The position numbers and the translations under genes were made by a program. The notes below the pieces were generated by a model. It was given only the letters and a program-made list of their open reading frames with translations. It had not been told where the DNA came from and ran no database searches. This document shows, piece by piece, positions 1-5,544 of a DNA stretch of 11,306 nucleotides; position 1 is the stretch's first letter, and each line of letters opens with the position of its first letter. The stretch is from an uncultured Verrucomicrobiota bacterium. GTDB taxonomy: Bacteria > Verrucomicrobiota > Verrucomicrobiia > Limisphaerales > UBA9464. The DNA lies in the NCBI GenBank assembly GCA_903925515.1, contig CAIYFP010000115.1, positions 1 to 11,306 on the forward strand, written 5' to 3'.

Positions 1-158
1 GACTCCGGCGTGTCAAACGAACAACTCATGATGTCCACGCCGGCGGCCTCCGCAGCAGCGGCCTCCTCCGGCGACTTCACATGGACATGCACCAAGGTTC
101 GCTCTCCCTTGAGCCGTCGTAGCTCCGCGATCGTGTACTTCTTCCGAGGCCTTAGCAT
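1..158 (-). CDS. PanB-like ketopantoate hydroxymethyltransferase family protein, N-terminal fragment
   Basis: The first 52 residues are visible; the gene leaves the window at base 1. The opening (basic residues, then YTIAELRRLKGER, then an Ala-rich helix and AAGVDIM) resembles the start of 3-methyl-2-oxobutanoate hydroxymethyltransferase, the TIM-barrel enzyme that makes ketopantoate for coenzyme A. In ordinary PanB the strand after the lysine/glycine stretch reads roughly VMLTAYD and the next strand ends in a VGDS metal-binding motif; here they are VHVHVKS and SCSFDTPE. This may therefore be a divergent PanB-like or PEP-mutase-superfamily enzyme rather than true PanB. The ATG at 156-158 was chosen because the family similarity begins there. 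It lacks a good Shine-Dalgarno; a TTG twelve codons upstream in the same frame is an alternative. It follows the membrane-protein gene at 271-777 in the same direction after 112 bp. The family call is from memory of the fold and is moderate. Confidence 0.5.
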   Translation of the reverse strand, partial: MLRPRKKYTIAELRRLKGERTLVHVHVKSPEEAAAAEAAGVDIMSCSFDTPE

Positions 159-270
159 CTGTTGAAGCGTCCCCGCCCCGTGGGCTATTCGCAAGAACCG
201 CCGCCCGCCGCCCGCCGCCAGCCGGGCCGTCGCCCGCCCCCGCGCCCCCACCTCTCCACCCACGACTCGC
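159..270. other. GC-rich intergenic gap with short tandem repeat and G-run cluster
   Basis: This is the only sizeable gap in the left operon. It contains about 2.7 copies of a 7-bp unit CCGCCCG at 201-219. On the minus (transcribed) strand it has four runs of three or more G between 233 and 261, separated by 9, 3 and 1 bases, which could form a G-quadruplex. I see no clear -35/-10 pair and no stem followed by a T tract, so neither a promoter for the PanB-like gene nor a terminator for the upstream operon can be supported. Confidence 0.45.
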
Positions 271-777
271 CTACGGTGCAGGTTCCAACAACTGCGGCGG
301 CAAGGGCGGAAACGCAATGAACCCCGGGGGAATTTGGTCCGAATCCAGGAAGATGATCCTCACATGCACGCCCACCAAAGGGGGTGCCTTCGGCCGCTCG
401 CCGAGAAGGACGGGCTCCGGAAGGCCCCCAAGGCCGGCCGTCTGGGGCGCCACGGCGTGGAATGGCGGAACATGGGAGGATCCGTCCAACAACCAAGCCG
501 CCAACGCCAGGGCCGCAAGCAGCGTGGGGACCCATGTGCTCGGCTCAAGCCAACGGGAAGCCCCTTCCCGCAAGGCCTGCCGGAACCATCGGGCTCCCCA
601 CGTGCCCCCGGCTCGCTCCCAAGCCAAGCTTCCCCCGGCCAACCGCTCCTGTTCCAACCGGAAGCGAACCGCACGGGACAGGCTCACATAGTGTTCAGGA
701 GAGGGGCGCTCGTGCCGCTTGAGGCCAACCAAACGCGCCACCCGCCTCTGCATTTCGGATTCGATGTCTTCCCTCAT
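271..777 (-). CDS. Small single-pass membrane protein, possible partner (anti-sigma) of the adjacent ECF sigma factor
   Basis: This 168-residue protein is not from a family I can name. It has a charged, Arg/Glu-rich N-terminal region of about 80 residues with no cysteine, one hydrophobic segment at about 82-98 (WVPTLLAALALAAWLL), and a Pro-rich C-terminal part of about 70 residues. With positive charge before the segment, the N-terminus is probably cytoplasmic and the C-terminus outside. The start is well supported: GAGG lies 7 nt upstream of the ATG, and that ribosome-binding site is formed by the last codons of the sigma-factor gene, whose stop codon is only 4 nt away, implying translational coupling. 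Position after an ECF sigma gene and this topology fit a membrane-bound anti-sigma factor. However, the zinc-binding HxxxCxxC motif of classical ECF anti-sigma factors is absent, so that role is only inferred from context. Confidence 0.72.
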   Translation of the reverse strand: MREDIESEMQRRVARLVGLKRHERPSPEHYVSLSRAVRFRLEQERLAGGSLAWERAGGTWGARWFRQALREGASRWLEPSTWVPTLLAALALAAWLLDGSSHVPPFHAVAPQTAGLGGLPEPVLLGERPKAPPLVGVHVRIIFLDSDQIPPGFIAFPPLPPQLLEPAP

Positions 778-781
778 GGCG

Positions 782-1408
782 TTACCTCAGCAAGTCCGAC
801 AAGTGCGCCTGCAATTGCTGCCGCGCATAGAAAAGCCGTGACCGTACGGTGCCCGGGTTGCACACGAGCAACTCCGCGATCTCGTCATGCTGCATCCCCT
901 GTATGTCGTGAAGCACCACCACGGTCCTGTGCTCCTCAGACAATTTCTGCAAGGCGGCGTTCAACCGCTGTCCCAGTTCGTTCAGGCTCGCGGCCCTGCG
1001 CGGCGTCTGGTGCGACACCAATTGCACAAGGTCCGGGTCGTTCTCCGCGTTGAAGTCCATGTCGTTCAAGGACAGGTGAACCGTCTTGTTCCGACGCTGC
1101 TTCAGGTGGTTCAACGTGTGGTTCACCGCGATCCGGTACACCCACGTGTAGAAACTGCTCTCCCCCTTGAAGTTGCACAGCGCCTTCCACGCCTTCACGA
1201 AGACGTCCTGCGCAAGGTCCGTCGCATCCTCGTGATGCGACGTCATGTGATAAATCAGGTTGAAGATGCGCTCACGATGCCGCACGACAAGGCCATCAAA
1301 GGCATCCAGGTCGCCGTCCTGTGCCGCCTTCACAAGCAACACGTCCTCGGTGTCCTCAACCGCCCAATTCACACCCGCCCCGGCCGTGGGGACTGCCTTC
1401 TCGGACAT
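782..1408 (-). CDS. ECF-family RNA polymerase sigma factor (sigma-70 family)
   Basis: An alternative sigma factor that directs RNA polymerase to a specific promoter set. In the 208-residue form, region 2 covers about 35-105, with the core-binding helix (DLAQDVFVKAW, 64-74) and the -10 recognition segment (FYTWVYRIAVNHTLNHL, 86-102). Region 4 covers about 145-200, with a helix-turn-helix (HDEIAELL then GTVRSRLFYARQQL) that would read the -35 element. There is no region 3, as expected for ECF factors, and the length is normal for the group. The frame is open upstream to an ATG at 1477 (231 residues), 6 nt after the polyprenyl synthase stop. I prefer the ATG at 1408 because GGAGGAAGG precedes it (spacing about 10-14 nt, slightly long) and the extra 23 residues look unconserved. 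It is probably cotranscribed with the genes on both sides. Confidence 0.93.
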   Translation of the reverse strand: MSEKAVPTAGAGVNWAVEDTEDVLLVKAAQDGDLDAFDGLVVRHRERIFNLIYHMTSHHEDATDLAQDVFVKAWKALCNFKGESSFYTWVYRIAVNHTLNHLKQRRNKTVHLSLNDMDFNAENDPDLVQLVSHQTPRRAASLNELGQRLNAALQKLSEEHRTVVVLHDIQGMQHDEIAELLVCNPGTVRSRLFYARQQLQAHLSDLLR

Positions 1409-1483
1409 CGCGCGCGAACCTTCCTCCGGCGTCTCCCCGGGATTTTCCGTGAACATGGTGGAGGCCGTGCCTTGCATTCGTTT

Positions 1484-2530
1484 TCAGGACCCCAAGGCCG
1501 CTGTTTGTCGCGCCAAAAACCCCGGAAGGGTCACCAGCGCGCGTGTTTCAGGCACGTCCGGGAACTCTGACAAGGCCTCGCGGGCCGTGTTCAACAGGAG
1601 ATCGATCGCATGACGTGACTCAACCAACGCGTCATGCCGGTCCAACATCGCCCGCGCCTCGCCAAAGTGCGCCGCATCCCAGTTCTCAAGCCAACCCAGC
1701 ATCCGCCCCCGCTCCACCTCGCTCGCACGTTCAAGAAATACCAGCAACGGCAGCGTCACGCGTCCCTTCGCAAGGTCTGTTCCCAACGATTTTCCCGCCG
1801 CGTCCTCCTCCCCGTACAGATCAAGGACATCGTCGTACACCTGGTATGCCGTCCCCAACGAAAGCCCGTACCGACGCAACGCCTGACGTTCACCGGCCGA
1901 GGCCGACGCCAATCGCCCACCCAGCTCGCACGCCAGGGCGAACAACTCCCCCGTCTTCATCTCCAGCACCTTGAAGTACTCCGGCCGCGTCAGGTTCCAA
2001 CGCCGACGCCGGTGACCCTGCAGGATCTCCCCGGCGCATACCACGTGGGTGGACATCGCCACCGACCGGCAAACCTCCACGCTGTCCAGCATCGCCGCCA
2101 ACTTCAGGGCGTGTGCAAACAGGCAATCGCCAACCAAAACCGCCACGTCGCTCCCCCATCTCGCCGCCAAGCTCGGCCGCCCGCGCCTCATCGCCGCGCC
2201 GTCCATGATGTCGTCGTGCACCAACGTCGCGAGATGGATCATCTCCACGATCGCTGCCAACGACACATGATGCCCTGTCAACGGGCCAAACATCCCGCCC
2301 GCCAACGCCACCAACGCGGGTCGCAGCCTCTTCCCTTGGCTGTCCAAGGCATACCTCGCGTACTCGGCTATCTCGGCCTCGAACTCCCTCACCTGGCCGT
2401 TCAACACCTCCGTGACCTGCCCAAGAAAGCTCCTCACGGGCGCCACAACCTCGTCCCATGAAGCCGTCCCACCACCCCCCGCAAGGGAGGCCGCCCTGAT
2501 CAACTCCGTGATGGATGCTGCGCCCGGCAT
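1484..2530 (-). CDS. Trans-polyprenyl diphosphate synthase (octaprenyl/heptaprenyl type)
   Basis: Condenses isopentenyl diphosphate onto an allylic diphosphate to build an all-trans polyprenyl chain, most likely the menaquinone or ubiquinone side chain. In the 348-residue form, GKRLRP (66-71) forms part of the IPP site, the first Asp-rich motif DDIMD is at 106-110 followed by MRRGRPS, and the second, DDVLD, is at 233-237, followed by GTDLAKGRVTLPLL. Both DDxxD motifs are intact, so the enzyme should be active. The residues before the first motif (IHLATLVH) resemble long-chain IspB/HepT-type synthases more than farnesyl synthases, but chain length cannot be fixed from this. The frame stays open upstream to 2749. 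The ATG at 2530 was chosen because that extension has no family similarity and would overlap thiG. It has no Shine-Dalgarno; a GTG at 2554 is an alternative. It is followed closely by the sigma-factor gene. Confidence 0.93.
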   Translation of the reverse strand: MPGAASITELIRAASLAGGGGTASWDEVVAPVRSFLGQVTEVLNGQVREFEAEIAEYARYALDSQGKRLRPALVALAGGMFGPLTGHHVSLAAIVEMIHLATLVHDDIMDGAAMRRGRPSLAARWGSDVAVLVGDCLFAHALKLAAMLDSVEVCRSVAMSTHVVCAGEILQGHRRRRWNLTRPEYFKVLEMKTGELFALACELGGRLASASAGERQALRRYGLSLGTAYQVYDDVLDLYGEEDAAGKSLGTDLAKGRVTLPLLVFLERASEVERGRMLGWLENWDAAHFGEARAMLDRHDALVESRHAIDLLLNTAREALSEFPDVPETRALVTLPGFLARQTAALGS

Positions 2531-2539
2531 CGTCGTCGC

Positions 2540-2568
2540 ACCGTATGGTTGCACCCCCCAGGGGTCAA
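2540..2568 (-). promoter_or_regulatory. Possible sigma-70 type promoter for the polyprenyl synthase operon
   Basis: On the minus strand, TTGACC (2568-2563) matches five of six bases of the -35 consensus. After a 17-bp spacer, TACGGT (2545-2540) matches three of six bases of the -10 consensus. Only 9 nt separate the -10 from the ATG at 2530, so transcription from here would give a nearly leaderless message, consistent with the missing Shine-Dalgarno. The -10 match is weak and consensus rules for this phylum are uncertain. Confidence 0.3.
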
Positions 2569-2570
2569 CC
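2547..2570. repeat. 24-bp imperfect inverted repeat, possible operator or hairpin
   Basis: On the plus strand, GGTTG (2547-2551) pairs with CAACC (2566-2570) and ACCCC (2553-2557) pairs with GGGGT (2561-2565). This leaves a single bulged C at 2552 and a three-base centre at 2558-2560. The result is ten paired bases in each arm. The repeat spans the -35 element and spacer of the possible polyprenyl synthase promoter and would lie in the thiG leader if thiG transcription starts to its left. No T tract follows on either strand, so a terminator is unlikely. Confidence 0.55.
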
Positions 2571-2635
2571 GGCGATACCAACCCCAATTGCCCGCTCGCG
2601 TCCCGGCAACGCCGAGGGCATCGTCGCCCCGTCGA

Positions 2636-3433
2636 ATGTCGCATTCCTCCCTCGTCATCGCCGGCCGCACCTTCTCCTCCCGACTTCTCATGGGAACGGG
2701 CAAGTTCCCGTCGCCCCAGTCCATGCGCGACGCCCTTGATGCCAGCCACGCCGAGATCGTCACCGTCGCGCTTCGCAGGGCCGACCTCTCCGGCTCCCGC
2801 GACCCCTTCGCCAACATCCTCGAGTTCATCGACCCCGCTCGCTACCTCCTCCTACCCAACACCAGCGGCGCCATGGATGCCGACGAGGCCGTGCGCCTCG
2901 CTCGCCTCGCGGCCGCCGCCGGCCTGCCAAGATGGGTCAAGCTCGAGATCCACCCGGACCCTCGCTACCTCCTCCCAGATCCCGTCGAAACCCTCGCCGC
3001 CGCCGAACGTCTCGTCCGCGAGGGATTCACCGTCCTTCCCTACATCAACGCCGACCCCGTCCTCGCAAGACGCCTCCAGGAGGTCGGCACGGCCACCGTC
3101 ATGCCCCTCGGCTCCCCCATCGGCTCCCATCAAGGCCTCCAAACCCGCGACCAACTCCGCATTATCATCGAGCAGGCCATCGTCCCGGTCGTCATCGACG
3201 CCGGCATCGGAGCCCCAAGCCACGCAGCCGAGGCCATGGAACTCGGCGCCGACGCAGTCCTCGTCAACACCGCCATCGCCGTCGCCCCCAGCCCCGTGGC
3301 CATGGCTCGTGCCTTCCGCATGGCCGTCGAGGCCGGCCGCCTCGCATTCGAGACCGGCATCGCCCCCCCCTCCCCCACCGCCTCCCCAACCAGCCCCCTC
3401 ACCGCCTTCCTCGACCCCGCTCCCTTGCCCTGA
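2636..3433 (+). CDS. thiG: Thiazole synthase ThiG
   Basis: Forms the thiazole phosphate ring of thiamine from 1-deoxy-D-xylulose 5-phosphate, dehydroglycine and the thiocarboxylate of ThiS, in the cytoplasm. The 265-residue protein has the family's usual length. The Schiff-base lysine is K102 in WVKLE, with E104 and D188 (VVIDAGIGAPSHAAEAMELG) at the same spacings as the catalytic K96, E98 and D182 of the Bacillus enzyme. The phosphate-binding segments (MPLGSPIGS at 156-164, NTAIA at 211-215) and the SPLTAFL tail are also present. The frame is open to 2549; the ATG at 2636 was chosen because MSHSSLVIAGRTFSSRLLMGTGKF-like similarity begins there. It is the only plus-strand gene and has no thiS, thiO/thiH, thiE or thiC beside it, so its partners must be elsewhere. 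Codons end predominantly in C, unlike its neighbours. Confidence 0.96.
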   Translation: MSHSSLVIAGRTFSSRLLMGTGKFPSPQSMRDALDASHAEIVTVALRRADLSGSRDPFANILEFIDPARYLLLPNTSGAMDADEAVRLARLAAAAGLPRWVKLEIHPDPRYLLPDPVETLAAAERLVREGFTVLPYINADPVLARRLQEVGTATVMPLGSPIGSHQGLQTRDQLRIIIEQAIVPVVIDAGIGAPSHAAEAMELGADAVLVNTAIAVAPSPVAMARAFRMAVEAGRLAFETGIAPPSPTASPTSPLTAFLDPAPLP

Positions 3434-3444
3434 TCCGCCCCACG

Positions 3445-5544
3445 TCATCGGCCACGTCGAGGCCTCGATTCCGCCTTGCCCTTCCCCGTACCCAGCGGGC
3501 TCGTCACGTCGTTCGTCCCAAAGACCGTGCCCATCCCGTCCCCCCACGCCCTCGGCTCAAGGCTCACCTCCCGCGCCAACCGCGCCGAGATCGCCTCCGC
3601 CTCCGCCGGCGTGCTCACGATGAACGGCCTCACGATCACCACCAGCTCGCTCCGGCCACGCGTCCGCGCCTCCCTCCGGAACACCGCCCCCAACACCGGC
3701 AACCGACCCAGCCACGGCACCCCCGACCTGTCCTCCGTCTCCTGCTCCTCCACCAACCCCCCCACCACCACCGTCTGCGCATGCTGCGCCATGAACGTCC
3801 CGCTCACGGCGCGTGACTGGACCACGTCCACCGCAAGGCTCCGGAAACCGCCCCCCTCCGAAGGCACCGGAATGCTCGCCCCCTGCCGTCGCAACGACGA
3901 GTTCTCCTGCACCAGCCGCAACGTCACCGTCCGGTCCGCGTTGATGTTCGGCGTCAGCAGCAACGTTGTCCCTACCGGCCGGAACTCCACGTTCGCGTTC
4001 GCGTTCTGCGCCACCACGCCGTTCCCGCCCGTCGGGATCGCCCCTCCGCCGCTGAATCCCCTCACGATCGGCACCTCTTCTCCCACGAAAACCCGGCTCA
4101 CCTCTTGGTTCGCCGTCAGCAACATCGGCGTCGCCACCGACCTCAATCGTCCCCGCGTCTCCAGCAGCGACAACCTCGCACGGACATCCTGCCCAAGGTA
4201 CTGGAAGACCATCGACTGCGAGTCAAACCCTCCGCCTCCCGGCCGCATCGGAGCCCCGGGCAACACCCCGGCACCCGGCACGCCCACCCCCGGCGGCCCC
4301 TGGATCTCCCCCGTGCTCCATGACCCGTTCACCACCCCATCCCCGGCAGTCCGAAGGAACGAATAGTCAAAGGCCGAGTTGAACCCGTCCCCCAACTGGA
4401 CCCGCAACACCCTCACGTCCAGCAACACCATCGACTGCGCCACGTCCAACCGCGTCACAAGCATCCGGATGTCTCGCATGGCCTCCTCGTCCGCCGTGCG
4501 CACCACAAGCCGGTTCTGCCTCCTCATCACCGCCACATGGATGGCAGCACGTCGCCCCATCGCCCGCTCCGCCTCAACCGACTCCACGGCCATCCGGCGT
4601 CGCCCGTCGGCCTCGCCAACCATCCCCCCCGCCATGCCCTGAATCTGCTCCGCGCTCAGGTCAGCGCCCCCCATCGCCAACTCCCTCGCCCTTGTAACCA
4701 ACAGGGTCGCCCGCGCGCGCCCTCCCCCTGTCCCGGCCCCAAGCCCCATCCCGCCCATCCCGCCCGCAAAGCCATTTCCCATCATCCCATTCCCCACGCC
4801 CCCCATGCCCCCTCGCATCCCGCCCATGCCCCCGGCCGCGCCCTGCGCTGCTGTCCCAAGCCCAGACGCCCTCTGGTCAAGCAGGTCAAACCGCTGCAAC
4901 CGCTGCTGCAGATCCATCACGCCCGCGTCCTCCGACTCCAGCCCGCTCACCATCACCCGGTCGCCAAAAACGTCCGCCACCGCCTGCGCGATATCCACCA
5001 CGTTCGGATACAGCAACGTGAACACCTCCGTCCGCTCGTCCCGCATCGAGCCAAGGTCCCTCCGGAACTCATGGGCCGCATAAACGCGCACCACCCCAGT
5101 CGCCCCGTCCCTCCGCATCCACAACCCATGCGACGTGCACAACGTCTCCAGCACCGTTCCTGCCGGCAGCCCCGCCAGCCGCAGCGTCACCTTGTTTGTC
5201 GCCGCCGCCATCGTGGGCGCGATGTTCAGCCCCGTTTCAGCCGCAAGCACCCGCGCCACGTCGCCCATCGCCACCCCCGCCACGTCCATGATGCTTACCC
5301 TCCTTTCAAACGGGGAATCACCCGTCCCGGCCTCAACCTCCACCTTCATCCTCCCTCCACCTCCCATGCCTGCCCCCTCCTCCATCGCCCGCCGCAACGA
5401 CGCGTCCGCACGCGTCGGGTCCCTCAATTCCGCCCTCAGCAACGCCGGACGAAACATCCCAATCCAACCCAACATGACCCACGCCGCCATGCCCATGCCG
5501 CGCATGGGCCCTGCAATCCGTTCCCTCGCCGTCTTCATGTTCAT
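3445..5544 (-). CDS. gspD: Secretin of a type II secretion / type IV pilus-like system (GspD/PilQ family)
   Basis: The outer-membrane channel of the machine. In the 699-residue form there is an N-terminal signal-like hydrophobic stretch (about 20-38) and an N0/STN-type domain (about 84-160). An N1-type domain begins at about 172 (TEVFTLLYPNVVDIAQAV) and resumes at about 333-370 (IHVAVMRRQNRLVVRTADEE). A C-terminal secretin domain (about 370-645) carries VGEEVPIV, VEFRPVGTTLLLTPNI and the terminal signature VPWLGRLPVLGAVFR followed by ELVVIVRPFIV. Between the N1 halves is an insert of roughly 130 residues whose first part (about 229-275) is almost only Gly, Met and Ala. The ATG at 5544 shares its A with the gspF stop codon (TGATG); GTG at 5547 and ATG at 5538, the latter with AGGTG 6 nt upstream, are alternatives. 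It is the last gene of its operon, 11 bp from thiG. GspD versus PilQ cannot be settled from sequence alone. Confidence 0.93.
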   Translation of the reverse strand: MNMKTARERIAGPMRGMGMAAWVMLGWIGMFRPALLRAELRDPTRADASLRRAMEEGAGMGGGGRMKVEVEAGTGDSPFERRVSIMDVAGVAMGDVARVLAAETGLNIAPTMAAATNKVTLRLAGLPAGTVLETLCTSHGLWMRRDGATGVVRVYAAHEFRRDLGSMRDERTEVFTLLYPNVVDIAQAVADVFGDRVMVSGLESEDAGVMDLQQRLQRFDLLDQRASGLGTAAQGAAGGMGGMRGGMGGVGNGMMGNGFAGGMGGMGLGAGTGGGRARATLLVTRARELAMGGADLSAEQIQGMAGGMVGEADGRRRMAVESVEAERAMGRRAAIHVAVMRRQNRLVVRTADEEAMRDIRMLVTRLDVAQSMVLLDVRVLRVQLGDGFNSAFDYSFLRTAGDGVVNGSWSTGEIQGPPGVGVPGAGVLPGAPMRPGGGGFDSQSMVFQYLGQDVRARLSLLETRGRLRSVATPMLLTANQEVSRVFVGEEVPIVRGFSGGGAIPTGGNGVVAQNANANVEFRPVGTTLLLTPNINADRTVTLRLVQENSSLRRQGASIPVPSEGGGFRSLAVDVVQSRAVSGTFMAQHAQTVVVGGLVEEQETEDRSGVPWLGRLPVLGAVFRREARTRGRSELVVIVRPFIVSTPAEAEAISARLAREVSLEPRAWGDGMGTVFGTNDVTSPLGTGKGKAESRPRRGR
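4720..4860 (-). repeat. Low-complexity Gly/Met-rich coding tract in the secretin gene
   Basis: This segment encodes about 47 residues made mainly of GGM, GGMGG and related short units, with MGGM recurring several times. The DNA is correspondingly repetitive (CCCATGCC and CCCGCCCAT units on the plus strand), so length changes by slippage are plausible. It sits within the split N1 domain of the secretin. Confidence 0.7.

Larger units (their letters stand above)
2531..2635. other. Divergent intergenic region between polyprenyl synthase and thiG
   Basis: These 105 bp separate two divergently transcribed genes, so promoters for both should lie here. They hold a possible minus-strand promoter (2540-2568) and an overlapping inverted repeat (2547-2570). 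I see no convincing plus-strand promoter for thiG: TTGCAC at 2549-2554 is followed only by poor -10 candidates. There is also no usable Shine-Dalgarno before thiG; the nearest purine run, GAGGG at 2614-2618, is 17 nt from the ATG. No TPP-riboswitch core motif is visible. Confidence 0.6.

Noticed and set aside
2531..2635. TPP riboswitch before thiG
   Set aside because: Expected in many thi leaders, but neither the CTGAGA core nor the conserved second helix motif is present, and the leader is short.
2531..2749. Longer N-terminus for the polyprenyl synthase
   Set aside because: The extension has no family similarity, is Gly/Arg-rich and would overlap the start of thiG; synthase homology begins well after the ATG at 2530.
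3457..3468. 12-bp perfect palindrome (TCGAGGCCTCGA) near the convergent ends of thiG and the secretin gene
   Set aside because: It has no loop and no T tract, and lies in the secretin coding sequence; it does not make a plausible terminator hairpin.
2852..3547. Minus-strand frame of 231 codons opposite thiG
   Set aside because: Gly/Asp-rich with no motif; it arises because C-ending thiG codons leave the opposite strand without stops.
2412..3623. Plus-strand frame of 403 codons overlapping thiG in another frame
   Set aside because: Ser/Pro-dominated translation is the shifted-frame shadow of thiG, whose catalytic motifs are intact in its own frame.
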